Shown: positions 44,401 through 54,845 of the stretch, one piece after another
Numbering within the stretch: the first letter of the stretch is position 1
Layout of the letters: each line of letters opens with the position of its first letter
NCBI GenBank assembly: GCA_949752735.1
Contig: OX457037.1
Coordinates: forward strand, 36,528,596-36,592,595
From: Lumbricus terrestris
Lineage: Eukaryota > Annelida > Clitellata > Crassiclitellata > Lumbricidae
Length of the DNA stretch: 64,000 nt
Direction: 5' to 3'
Notes under the pieces: model-generated
The model's database searches: none
Told to the model about the DNA's origin: nothing
The model's input: only the letters and a program-made list of their open reading frames with translations
Made by a program: the position numbers and the translations under genes

Positions 44401-44428
44401 GCATAGGCCTGCATGTAGATATTTTTAC

Positions 44429-44606
44429 CGTGAAATTGCAGAAGATCGCTGTTGCTGGACTTGAAGTCTGTGTTGGGATGATTACTTCCGGAGGCAACTT
44501 GATGTCCGTTGGATGAAATCAGCAGAAGAAGAACAAAGCAGGTCAGCATCCACCTGTTGTCGATTGCCATTGTCATCAACATCATCATCATCATCTTCAT
44601 CTTCAT
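44429..44606 (-). CDS. Candidate first exon: signal peptide of a secreted protein
   Basis: The minus-strand frame has possible starts at 44606 and, more plausibly, 44570 (MAIDNRW). It continues MLTCFVLLLLISSNGHQVAS, a good signal peptide with cleavage near NGHQ or VAS, then SNHPNTDFKSSNSDLLQFHG, and ends at a donor CACG|GTAAAA in phase 1. The first Met candidates lie in a CAT microsatellite. Pairing with the exon at 39897-40436 is likely by order, strand and distance but not shown. Confidence 0.5.
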
Positions 44607-45014
44607 CCACGTCGTATCGATGGAGTTCTCTTACTCCAAGAACAGTAGTATGCAGCCTCTGTAACCGATTGGCCTTCAAAGAAAGAATGCACGCAGAGAA
44701 TAAATAATTGTTCTATATTGTAGAATTTTCTAAATAATTATGCGCAACGGATAGGCTACATTTGAAAAATTATGGGGAAGCTGGGGTAATTTCCTTGAAA
44801 TCAACCTGGCCGAATTTACCACGTGGCCGGGATTATCTCGGCTTCCCCTCGGAAAGACCCTAACTTACACCAAATTTGCCAAGATGATAGTCATCCAAAT
44901 CTATGCACCACCGACTTCAGCAACTGCAGAGGAAGAAATTAATGCATTTTATGGTCAACTTCAGCACATAATTCACGGAATTTTCAGACATATATATATA
45001 TATATAATTATATA

Positions 45015-45720
45015 TATATGTATGTAAATGTAAATGTAATGTAAATGTAAATGTAATCGCATATTTATATAGCGGCTGTCTTATGGCCTCGACCCTGAGG
45101 GTGAGATCCTTCACCACCGCTACTCCACGTTTAGGCCTATATTGCGACCGAGCCACCCGCAGTAAAGATCCGAGAAATTAATCTCTGATAAACCGACCGA
45201 CCGGGAATCGAACCCGGGCCGCCGGTGACACGAAACGGAGTATCCCCCCTGAAAGCTATCCGGGGGGATGAATTAATCTATCTCCCCGGATGGAATTAAC
45301 CAGTCTACACTATCCGGGGGGATAGAACATTCTATCCCCTTTTTTGAAAAATGCGCATAATAAATTTTTTTATGCTGTAATCAAAATTAAAAGTGACTCT
45401 GATTGTTTTAAGTGTCCTTAGCAATGCTCAGATAAAGGCAACTCGAATTTATTTAGTGACTCTGAGTGTTTTTAAGTGGTTTAAATGTTTTAAGTGCTCT
45501 AAAAACAGCGCAAAACAAATTATCTAGTAGGAATAAACATACCTGTTAGTGTCATTGTTCAAAACAAAGCAGATGAAAATTTATTTGGCAAAAAAATACA
45601 AGCGGAAGCGGTTTTTTCGACTTTTTTTAATTTGGGGGGATACAATTAATACGGGGGATACTCTATTTCGTGACACCGGCGTGGCGAGCGGGCTACCAAC
45701 CCACTCGGCCACTGAGGATA
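45015..45720 (-). mobile_element. tRNA-derived SINE, family 2, split by an insertion
   Basis: On the minus strand it begins CAGTGGCCGAGTGGGTTGG (a Leu/Ser tRNA-type A box) at about 45716, is interrupted by 45226-45675, resumes with CCCGGGTTCGATTCCCGG (B box), CTGCGGGTGGCTCGGTCGC and AAACGTGGAGT, and ends with CGCTATATAAATATGCG and a (TTACAT)n tail to 45015. A shorter complete relative is at 51578-51745. Confidence 0.8.
45226..45675. mobile_element. Unclassified TIR element nested in the SINE, 450 bp
   Basis: TIRs TGACACGAAACGGAGTATCC / TGTCACGAAATAGAGTATCC, and both continue CCC. CCGG flanks it on each side (45222-45225, 45676-45679); the SINE relative at 51578 shows only one CCGG, so CCGG is the likely 4-bp target duplication. 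Repeated ATCCGGGGGGATAGA-type palindromes lie near the left end. No ORF. Confidence 0.75.
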
Positions 45721-45786
45721 TATATATATGAGGTAATTGATTTCAACGACAAGAGCAGTTTTTTTAAAAAGGACTTTTGTAACTGC

Positions 45787-46126
45787 CAAGGCCGTAGCCA
45801 GGATTTGATTTCGGGGGGTGTTTCAAAAATTTCCCTCCCCCAAAAAACTGATGACTTTTTTTAGTCGCCCGTCCGAATTCTTTAAAAAAGGGTCTCGATT
45901 TCTCTTCCCAAAAACTTATGACTTTTTTTGTCATCGACCGAAATTTTCACAAAATATGACCAATTGGTTAATTGTTTTTTACCGTTTTCCATTTAGCGGG
46001 AAGGGTGTTTTCATGATTTTATTTCATGCTTTTTGCATTATGCGCTCGCAAATGCATTAATTTTTTTGCCATTTTCAATTTCGGGGGGTGTTCAAACACC
46101 CAAAACACCCCCTAGCTACGGCCTTG
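45787..46126. mobile_element. hAT-like MITE, 340 bp
   Basis: Perfect 8-bp TSD GTAACTGC (45779-45786, 46127-46134); ends CAAGGCCGTAGCCAGG / CAAGGCCGTAGCTAGG. Subterminal TCGGGGGGTGTT occurs at both ends. Confidence 0.88.
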
Positions 46127-46134
46127 GTAACTGC

Positions 46135-46941
46135 ACAATCAGCAAGGTATAATCTATGCCCTATATGTACACGTGCTCACAAGCAAGAGTGCTAACTAAA
46201 ACTGTGAAGGCATTTTCAAACTTCTGAGAAACAGAGTAAATTGTCGAATTGTCAGTTGAATGCAAGACAGAACGAATAAAATAATGCCTAGAGGCTTGTC
46301 ACAATAGTCTCGTGCAAGTGATGTAGCAAAGCAAAGCAGCATTATAACATAACAAGAGTCTAAGTGGTTCAGAAGAAGCTGGGTCTGTTTTAGAACCGCT
46401 GCAAATTAACCTGGAACATTTAATAGCCCAATTTCCCTGGGTTCTTCTTAAACGGTGCGACCGTGCCCACGGAGACAAACAGTTCCACAACATAAGTATG
46501 GCCTATATATACATATATTTATATATATACATACATGTAGGTCTATGGCACTGGAAAATTTGTGCCATATAATGTTCATTCGGTATCGGCCATACATGCA
46601 CAGTGCACACAGGCTTAGCCTACTTGCTCTTTAGGTGTAGCCTCTGATAATCCCAGCGAAGAATAGGAGACGCTGACAATCATAGATGATGAAATTGATG
46701 AGGAGCAACAAAAGAGTTTTCATCCTCCCATTGGGCAAAGGAAGGAACAACGAAAGCAAGTACAATGTAATAAATGAGATGACAGGTATAGGCCTACATT
46801 GTAAACACATCAGTAAACCAACGAAGGAATTGCAGACAATACACAGCGAACTACAGAGAAATCTATCGCACTCAAGATGCAGGGTCCTACAAAACATCAT
46901 GGTCTGATAGATGACGTGCTTACGCAAATTAAAACGATGCA

Positions 46942-46945
<4 letters not shown>
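46135..46945. other. Sequence without recognised genes
   Basis: 46660-46930 has small ORFs on both strands without family resemblance. A possible retroelement trace; not supported. Confidence 0.3.
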
Positions 46946-47003
<58 letters not shown>

Positions 47004-47019
47004 TAATAATAATATTAGT

Positions 47020-47080
<61 letters not shown>

Positions 47081-47160
47081 GTTAGTAATAAAGTCCCAGA
47101 GGGATCCTAAGTATACCTCGGGGCAAAAAAATAATGATAATAATAATAATAATAATAATA
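46946..47160 (+). repeat. (AAT)n array with a LINE 3' end inside
   Basis: TAA/AAT units are interrupted at 47085-47135 by CCCAGAGGGATCCTAAGTAT, ACCTCGGGGCAAAAAAATAA, the LINE end described under 48012. Confidence 0.9.
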
Positions 47161-47161
47161 C

Positions 47162-47460
47162 TTGACTGAGACTGCTGCAATGGCGGGCGGAGCTGCCGAA
47201 ATAGCAGCTGCTAGGAAAAAGGTAAAATACGCAGAACTCCAGACAAGACACAGTTTCACTCCGGTTGCGATAGAAACGCTTGGACCTATGGACCAGGAGG
47301 GCCTGGCCTTCATCACAGAACTCGGTCGACGATTGTCACGCGTATCCGAAGACCCTCAAGAAACCTTCTTCCTTTTCCAGAAGATATCAGCCACAGTTCA
47401 GCGATTCAACGCCATCGCATGCCTCGGCTCGACGAGGCAGTAGTACACTGTTTTTTGAGA
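47162..47460 (+). mobile_element. LINE ORF C-terminus, copy 1, with tail
   Basis: One frame, 47162-47443, reads KYAELQTRHSFTPVAIETLG, then GLAFITELGRRLSRVSEDP, FFLFQKISATVQRFNAIACL. This is the C-terminal tail of a non-LTR retrotransposon polyprotein found in many invertebrates. It runs into the AAT array at 47478. Confidence 0.7.
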
Positions 47461-47477
47461 AATATAATGATGATGTT

Positions 47478-47632
<155 letters not shown>

Positions 47633-47635
47633 GAA

Positions 47636-47983
47636 AGAACCAGAAATACAGTGCCCTCCTTGACGCTCATGTTTTCGTCCCGGTGGCTTTGGAAACCCTA
47701 GGCCCAATCAACAACAAAGGCCTAGACTTCATCTCAGATTTGGGCCGGCGTCTAACACAAGCAACCGGGGAGCCCCGAGAATCAAGTTTCTTGTTCCAAC
47801 GTATTTCAATGACAATACAACGCTTTAATGCTGTGGCTTTCACAGGGTCGTTTATTAAGCCCTTAATTGACATGGATGAGGGTGGTTTGACTCGCCCAAT
47901 CGCACACAGCTGTTGCACTGTTTGACTGTTTGCAATAATTGAATTGTTGAATCATTAATAAACGGATAATAATAATAATAAAA

Positions 47984-48000
<17 letters not shown>
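47636..48000 (+). mobile_element. LINE ORF C-terminus, copy 2, with AAT tail
   Basis: KYSALLDAHVFVPVALETLG, GLDFISDLGRRLTQATGEP and FQRISMTIQRFNAVAFTGSF match copy 1 in order. The ORF stops near 47925; AATAAACGGATAATAATAAT follows. Confidence 0.72.
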
Positions 48001-48011
<11 letters not shown>

Positions 48012-48015
<4 letters not shown>

Positions 48016-48200
48016 AACGCCATTGCATTTCGTGGCACTTTCACTACTGTTGCGGAGGACGAGGCCTGATCTTCTAAACACTCAAAAACAGCTCCAAGCA
48101 TAATTTTTTGAAATCCCGAGGGATCCTAGGTACCTCGGGTAAAAAAAAATAATAATAATAACAATAACAATAATAATAACAATAATAATAATTACGCCAA
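48012..48200 (+). mobile_element. LINE 3' end, copy 3, with stem-loop and AAT tail
   Basis: It starts within the ORF (ACAACGCCATTGCATTTCG, giving NAIAFRG), then a 3' UTR ending CCCGAGGGATCCTAGGTA and CCTCGGGTAAAAAAAAATAA. CCCGAGG pairs with CCTCGGG, forming a 7-bp stem just before the tail. Confidence 0.7.
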
Positions 48201-48411
48201 TTTGTATGGCGCTGTAACACGGCCTCGTTATATTCATGAGCGCCTTGTAAAGCTGCTGATTGCTTTGGTAAAGACTAATAAAGAATCAGCCTCAGCTTAT
48301 GCAAATCTGCAAAGATAATTAATTAATCCGTCGCCCAATCTCTTATTTAGATGAGATTATTTAGATATCATTCTATTAATTAACAACGTAATGGCTAGTC
48401 ATTTACCACAC

Positions 48412-48580
48412 CCATGCACATATGAATAGCAACGCCACATATGAATAGCAAAGCCATATATGAATAGCAAAGTCACATATGAATAGCAAAGCCACATATG
48501 AATAGCAAAGCCACATATGAATAGCAAGGCCACATATGAATAGCAAAGCCACATACATGTATGAATAGCAAAGCCACCAC
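48412..48580. repeat. 19-bp tandem repeat
   Basis: CACATATGAATAGCAAAGC units, seven to eight copies, some with small indels. Not a CRISPR: there are no spacers. Confidence 0.92.
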
Positions 48581-49019
48581 TCAGTGCATGATTATAGTCA
48601 TAAGTAGATAGACCTACGGTATATAATAAGCGTGTATAGACACTATAGAGTGCAGGTTCATTAATTAGCTGCAACATTAAACAGCTTTCTCAGTTATTAA
48701 TAATTTCTTTCCGGCAGAAATCGCTGCAGATATCGATTTCGAGGCTGCATGGAGTGAGTCCCGGATGTCTGTCTGTTTGGCCGACATCGGAAAGTGGTCT
48801 CGATATTTGACATCGGGCGCACAATAAAGCTACCGTCAGTCGCCGTACGCCCGCTCCTGCTTCCCCCCCCCAAACGTACGGTATGCTCACATGTAGGCTA
48901 CGGCTGGATTTCTCTGAATTTATCACGGAGCCGGTGCAGTACTAGGCCTGCGACACCCTGCGTTGATAGAAAGTAACCCACCCTGTTGGATTCTGCTTAG
49001 CCATGGAATGACGTATAGG

Positions 49020-49023
<4 letters not shown>

Positions 49024-49066
<43 letters not shown>
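49024..49066. repeat. (TA)n
   Basis: TA array followed by a GGGAGGGA-rich stretch to 49135. Confidence 0.95.
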
Positions 49067-49067
<1 letters not shown>

Positions 49068-49190
49068 AGGGAGGGAGGTATGGAGAGTGGGAGGGAGGGT
49101 GGGAGAGTGGGAGGGATGGTGGGATGAAGGAAGGGACACTAGACTGCAGCATTGCACTACATTATATTCTATTATATTATATGGTATGGC

Positions 49191-49444
49191 CAGTGGCGGC
49201 GCTGGGGGAGGGGTGGGGGGGCTAAGCCTCCATGCAAGAGGCTCAGCCCCCTAAAAAGGGCCACCCGAATTTTTTACATTGAAAAATCCACGATTTTCGG
49301 CTGACGACTAAAAAAATAAAAAAATAAAAGTCGTCAGAAATTTTGACTAAAAAAGGTCGTCGGAAATTTTGGCGGCAAAAATGGAAAATTTTCGACGCGG
49401 GGCTTCAGCCCCCCCCCCAAACTGAAATCCTGGCGCCGCCACTG
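49191..49444. mobile_element. hAT-like MITE, 254 bp
   Basis: Perfect 8-bp TSD GGTATGGC (49183-49190, 49445-49452); TIRs CAGTGGCGGCGCTGG / CAGTGGCGGCGCCAGG. Subterminal poly-G/poly-C blocks as in the other elements of this type. Confidence 0.9.
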
Positions 49445-49799
49445 GGTATGGCATAGCCTAATCTTCATAGCTGTGACCTGTATGTCTATCTAACATAAGA
49501 TTAAGCCTATACGTAATCAAGTAATTTGTTCGACTTTTGCAAAACACTGTTCTGATGCATGCAGCGAGACTGAGCGAAGATGCGTGGATGAATTAGATGG
49601 CTCGTTTGGACTCATGTAATTCATTCGACTTACGGATCAACTGTAAGTACGATTAATTTCGCTCGCTGTTTGTTCCGATCTGCAGAAAGCGAAGAATTAC
49701 GCTGTTTCCATGCTTCTTCCGAAAACGCCCGGTCGAATTCAATGCCATCGGGCATCTATCATTCTGTCCGTTTCTATTCTTGTATCGCAAACAACCGCA

Positions 49800-50000
49800 G
49801 ATTCGTCTCTGTCTGTATGTCTCTGTTTGTCTCTGTCTGTCTCTCTGTCTCTGTCTCTCTCTATATATATACATGTATATACATATCTGTCTCTCTCTAT
49901 ATATATACATATCTGTCTGTCTGTCTCTGTCTGTCTCTGTCTGTCTCTGTCTCGGTCTTTTTCTCTGTCTTTCTCTGTCTTTGTCTCTCTGTCTCTTTGT
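49800..50000. repeat. (CTGTCT)/(CT) and (TATA) array
   Basis: CTGTCTCTGTCT units interrupted by two TATATATACAT blocks. Confidence 0.92.
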
Positions 50001-50780
50001 TTATATCGGCTGTATTAACAGAGTATAATTTTATCGGCTACAACCGCAGCCTTAGGGATAAATTATTATTAGCAGAAAGCAGTGGCGTAGCAAGAAGAAA
50101 ATGAGGATTTCAATTGAGGGGAGGAGTCGGAAATTAGACTACTTATTTTTTAGGGGGTTGAATCCGTGAAATTCCAAATAACCTACTCCTGTGGCAGAAA
50201 CTATATATAGACATCTTAATAGGCTACCTATTGGAGGTGACCTCCTTCTGCAAAACCGTATAGGATAGTCCTATTTGTTATCGTAAACTCCACATTTCTA
50301 AAGTGCCATTCAATCCAAGGCTAAGCGTGGGGCACAAGCTTATTCACGAGCCGTGCGTCTTGTCAGAGGGTTGTAGTCGACCAATTATTATGGATTGATG
50401 ATAGCAGGCCTGTAGAGCTACGACTATATCCCTGAAGTGTCATGTGAGCGCGATTTCCTTTTACAACGCCGTTCCATCCGTTTCTATAGCGCTATCACAA
50501 TGCATCCCGACTTTTCCCGAAGCGAATTCGTTGATATTTCTCCAGATTTCCAGATACCCATTAAAAGCTCGTAGCACAAGTTTTTTAGCAGTCAAGAAAC
50601 CAAATGGGGGTATACGAAGCCAAGCAATTCACCGTCAAACAGTAGGCCCTATACGTATGTGGAATCGTATATATTTTTTATAGGCTATTACTGCACATAG
50701 GGGGCCTACGGGCCTACAGTAAATTCGGTTGCGTCTACGGCAGATCAGGCTGCAAATGTATAAAATTGAAACAGACCTAC
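50001..50780. other. Sequence without recognised genes
   Basis: A CAGTGGCGTAGCAAG at 50082 looks like one end of a hAT-like MITE without a partner. CGATTTCCTTTTACAACGCC (50451-50470) recurs at 51440-51460. Confidence 0.35.
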
Positions 50781-50782
50781 TC

Positions 50783-50784
<2 letters not shown>

Positions 50785-50813
<29 letters not shown>

Positions 50814-51031
50814 TGTATGTATGTATGTATGTATGTATGTATGTATGTATGTATGTATGTATGTATGTATGTATGTATGTATGTATGTATGTATGTATGT
50901 ATGTATGTATGTATGTATGTATGTATGTATGTATGTATGTATGTATGTATGTATGTATGTATGTATGTATGTATGTATGTATGTATGTATGTATGTATGT
51001 ATGTATGTATGTATGTATGTATGTATGTATG
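50785..51031. repeat. (ATGT)n microsatellite attached to a SINE tail
   Basis: About 61 uninterrupted ATGT units ending at GTGCACTTGTTATAGCGCC, the 3' end of the SINE on the minus strand. Confidence 0.98.
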
Positions 51032-51240
51032 TGCACTTGTTATAGCGCCTCTTCAAGCTCTCTCTACTCAGAGGCGTTTCCACTGCAGAGCGGACACTGC
51101 AGCGGAGTTTCACGCCGAAGCGCTGAGCAATTGTGAGTGAAGGACTTGCCCAAGGTCCCTACGCGGCGACGTGAGGTGGATTCGAACCTCGAACCTTCCG
51201 GCTTCAAGGCAACGACGCCACCACTATACCACCGCGCCCC
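51032..51240 (-). mobile_element. tRNA-derived SINE, family 1, nearly complete
   Basis: On the minus strand GGGGCGCGGTGGTATAGTGG (A box), GGTTCGAGGTTCGAATCC (B box), CCTTGGGCAAGTCCTTCAC, GCTTGAAGAGGCGCTATAAC and AAGTGCAC. It is very similar to the copy at 13737-13939, including the attached tetranucleotide tail. Confidence 0.85.
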
Positions 51241-51577
51241 ACGATATATTTGTAATCTCCACATCTCCCCTAAAAAACCTTCGAAACACTGGGCCCGATT
51301 AGCACTATACACCCGCTTAACACTACATCTGATTATATATTTAACACTACACCCGATTAACACTGCAGCCGGGCTTAATTTTGTCTGTAAAGAGGTTGGC
51401 CATCGACAACGGGCTATCTCTGCAGGAGAGTCACGTGACGTCGATTTCCTTTTACAACGCCTTTCCATAATTATGTTCCCAGCGCTAAAATGCCTTATAA
51501 TTATTTAGGCCTATAGTAGGTTATTCCGAAGCGCAATCAATAGGCTATATGATAATTATTTCTTCAGAATTCCAGAA

Positions 51578-51745
51578 GAGGATCCTGTGTGGCCGAGTGG
51601 GTTGTAGCCCGCTCGCCGCGCCGGCGGAGCGGGTTCGATTCCCCGGTCGGATCTTTACATACTGCGGGTGGCTCGGTCGCAATATAAACGTGGAGTCGAC
51701 GCTGATCATCTTTGATATGAAAAAGAGTCGTTAAACCCCAACATT
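51578..51745 (+). mobile_element. tRNA-derived SINE, family 2, with 15-bp TSD
   Basis: Flanked by a perfect duplication TTCAGAATTCCAGAA (51563-51577, 51746-51760). It has A box TGTGGCCGAGTGGGTTG, B box GCGGGTTCGATTCCCCGG, then CTGCGGGTGGCTCGGTCGC and AAACGTGGAGTCGACGC. The long exact TSD indicates a recent LINE-mediated insertion. Confidence 0.9.
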
Positions 51746-51877
51746 TTCAGAATTCCAGAAACCCACCAAAAGGTCATATATATATATATATAATACATTT
51801 TTTCATAAGAACTTAGGCCTATTAGGCCTACTACTAAACCCACAACAGAGGAAACATTGAGATGACAATGATGATGA

Positions 51878-51950
51878 TTATGATGATGATGGTGGTGATG
51901 ATGATGACGATGATGATGATGATGATGATGATGATGGTGATGATGATAAT
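51878..51950. repeat. (GAT)n microsatellite
   Basis: GATGAT array with GGT variants. Confidence 0.9.
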
Positions 51951-51995
51951 ATTAATAGTATGTGTGACGCGCGATACATTTTGATTCTATAAGTA

Positions 51996-53846
51996 GGGGA
52001 GACCGGGGCTAAAAGTAACAGGGGTAGGTTGTAACAGCGTAAAAATAAGGAAAACTGAAATTCAGGGAACCAGCGTATGCACGTCATAGCATGCGTCATA
52101 TCGTTTCCGTTTTATGTTCCTTTCGGCGTTGCCTGTGTTACACCATAACAGAGTCGTTTTTCCAAAAGTGTGATTTTTGCCACTAAAAGTAAGTTTTTCA
52201 AATCGCATTGTTTTTCGTCTTGCTTTTGTCTGGCGCACGATATTCTTACTTAGTGATGGTCAATGCGAAGCTTGATTATGTGAGATTACATGACACGCTG
52301 AAGTATTTCGTCAGCCAACATGGCGTTTGAAATTTTTGTGTAATCATCTTAGACGCGTGACCGGGGCAGGTTGTAACATTTTTCAAGGGGCTTCTTGTAA
52401 CGGTGTTACAACCTGCCCCAAAGCCACCTTCAATATTATAAAATATTTATTTTTACTTGAATCCTGCCGAAATATTTTAAACTGTAGATGAGAACTTACA
52501 AAAGGAAAAGTTCTAGAGGAGAAACCACACTAGCTGAAATGAAAGATGCGGCTGAAGAAGTGATTAACCATAATCGACCTTGCCGTAAAGTTGCGAGGGA
52601 ATTCAACATTTGCCATGTTACTCTTTTCCGGTTTGTTAAGAAGCTAAAAAAGTCAAATGATTCAAATCTTTCCATTGGGTACAAACGACATAGACAAATT
52701 TTCACAGACGAAGAAGAAGCTAAATTGGTGGAGTACATTAAGAACGCGTCAAACATTTATTTCGGATTATCTCCAACTGCAGTACGGAAGCCATCTACGT
52801 CCTCTTCTTGGCCAGTTCCTTCCTCCTCATCTGTACGATTACTACCTTTCACTGATTCTGATGACGAGGATCAACAGCCTCTGTCGGCATTGCTTGCTCC
52901 AAGGCAGCATCAGCAACCATCGTCGTCGTCAGCAGCAGCAGCAGCAGCAGCAGCAGCAATAGCAGCAACAGCATTACAGTCACCTGCAGGCGTCTCAACT
53001 GACCATCAGAAGTCGTCCTTTGATCCTGTCATAGTAATGCCTCACCCAAAAGCTGGAGAACGAAACGTTGCCAAAGGTGGAAGAAAGCGAAGACACGCTG
53101 CAATTCTAACGGACACGCCAGAGAAACGAGTGCTGGAAGAGGAACAAGAGAAAAAGAATGAGAAGTCCACAAAAAAGAAACCTCAAACCTCAAAGAAACC
53201 TCAAACCTCAAAGAAACCTCAAACAAAAAAGAACCAGTCTGGAAAGAAAAAACAATGGACTGATGAAATAAACCTAGACAAGAACAAGAAGGCTGTCAAG
53301 GGTCACAAGACACAGAAACTGGCAAAGAAAAAGACTCTTCAAAGATCGCGAAAAGCATCCAGTTCATCCTCTTCAGAAGACGAATGCTTTTGTCTCGTTT
53401 GTTGTGAGCCATTCGGTGCTCTCAGGAAAAAAGAAGAAGAATGGGTACAATGCATAGTTTGTAAAAAGTGGTCGCATGTGGCATGTACCGATGGAGCTAT
53501 GAACTACATTTGCCATAACTGTGATTCAGACGACGGTGAATAACAGTAGGCCTAGACTAGACCACATAAGTCCTGTTACAAACTACCCCAATGTTGAATG
53601 GGGCGTTACAATTTGCCCCGGGTCGTGTTACAACCAACCCCAAGCCGGGGCAGGATGTAACACAAAAAAATATTTTTTTAACTTCGTTTATCTCCTAGAG
53701 TAAGATAGTTAGACATTTGATATTTTGTTCACTAATAAAGCTTTTCATAAGGATTTCGCTGATATACAATGTTTAGTGTTTGGACGAAAAGTTTGACCGC
53801 AAATCGCTGAAATGTGTAAATTGTTACTTCTAGCCCCAGTCTCCCC
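51996..53846 (+). mobile_element. Pogo/Tigger-type transposon, DDE core deleted, 1.85 kb
   Basis: TA at both ends (51994-51995, 53847-53848). TIRs GGGGAGACCGGGGCTAAAAG and GGGGAGACTGGGGCTAGAAG, both followed by TAACA. Seven subterminal copies of a GGGGCAGGTTGTAACA-like motif, in both orientations (near 52021, 52363, 52404, 53573, 53600, 53625, 53650), are candidate transposase-binding sites. It encodes the ORF at 52488-53543. Confidence 0.88.
52488..53543 (+). CDS. Pogo-type psq HTH protein with C-terminal PHD-like finger, catalytic domain missing
   Basis: An intact 351-codon ORF starts with a psq-type helix-turn-helix (about residues 14-60: AAEEVINHNRPCRKVAREFN, ICHVTLFRFVKK) and the start of the CENP-B-like region (FTDEEEAKLVEYIKNA, then GLSPTAVRK, about 70-100). 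The DDE_1 domain that should follow is absent; the frame goes on in Ser/Ala-rich sequence, the usual pogo C-terminal segment (VMPHPKAGERNVAKGGRKRR, AILTDTPEKRVLEEE), a Lys-rich region with three KKPQTS repeats, and a PHD-like finger (CFCLVCCEPF, EEEWVQCIVCKKWSHVACTD, YICHNCDSDD). It cannot transpose, but could bind element ends. Confidence 0.85.
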   Translation: MRTYKRKSSRGETTLAEMKDAAEEVINHNRPCRKVAREFNICHVTLFRFVKKLKKSNDSNLSIGYKRHRQIFTDEEEAKLVEYIKNASNIYFGLSPTAVRKPSTSSSWPVPSSSSVRLLPFTDSDDEDQQPLSALLAPRQHQQPSSSSAAAAAAAAAIAATALQSPAGVSTDHQKSSFDPVIVMPHPKAGERNVAKGGRKRRHAAILTDTPEKRVLEEEQEKKNEKSTKKKPQTSKKPQTSKKPQTKKNQSGKKKQWTDEINLDKNKKAVKGHKTQKLAKKKTLQRSRKASSSSSSEDECFCLVCCEPFGALRKKEEEWVQCIVCKKWSHVACTDGAMNYICHNCDSDDGE

Positions 53847-53849
53847 TAG

Positions 53850-54570
53850 GCGTATAGGCTATTACCCTACTCGGACAGCTCCTAAATAGGCTATAGCGCA
53901 ATTTTTCAACTTACTAGAGATTACACTTCAGGAAAATAACAGGCCTGCCTATCGTCATTATCACATTTCTAATCATAATCATTACCATTATCATCATCGT
54001 CATTATTGTCATTTTCTATATCATCATCGGTGTCAGTAACATTTTCATTATTATTAAGAGTACTATTATTACTGTTTATTATTTACCTGGGTTAGGAATA
54101 ATCCCTCCTATAGCCTACTTACTTAAAGTACTCCGTCCTTCCCGTGCAGGTCTGCACATCGGGCAACACACTTCCGCCACTCGTCCATGTCCATCGCCAG
54201 TTCTTCAGCCTCCTCCCATGACATTTCCAGAAATCTAGAATACTTCAGCTGATGAAAAATTGTCCGGATGGAGAAATGAATGAGCATATGGAAAAGTAGG
54301 CTCCGACGTCTCTTTCTAAATCCGACTTAGCGAAAAACGATGGCGTCAAAGCGCACAGACGACAGAGGCTTATTATCAATTAAATGCCGTTAAAAAAGGA
54401 AGCTGGCTTTTCGATTTTCTATATTCTACACCGGTAATATTAGAAGCCATATGAGTCACGCTGCGCCACAGGTCTGAACTGAAACTGAAGCGACTGCCAT
54501 GTCCATTTGTGGGTATATATATCGTCGTCGTCGTTTTCCCCAATACCACCCCCCATCATTCCATCGTCAT
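53850..54570. other. Intergenic sequence
   Basis: No gene recognised. A degenerate LINE end near 54080-54110 on the minus strand (GAGGGATTATTCC, then ACCCAGGTAAATAATAA) is likely. Confidence 0.35.
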
Positions 54571-54574
54571 CACT

Positions 54575-54845
54575 ATGGTCATGACCTTGACCACCATCAC
54601 CACCATTACCACCACCATGACCACCATTACCACCACCATGACCACCATTACCACCACCATTATCACCACCATTACCACCACCATGACCACCATCACCACC
54701 ACCATGACCACCATGACCACCATCACCACCACCATGACCACCATCACCACCACCATGACCACCATCACCACCACAGTCATCACCGTCACCACCATCATCA
54801 CCATCGTCATCGTCGTCGTCATCATCGTCGTCGTCGTCATCATCA
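54575..54845. repeat. (CAC/CAT)n array
   Basis: CACCACCATGACCACCATCA-type units followed by GTCGTC units. Confidence 0.95.
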
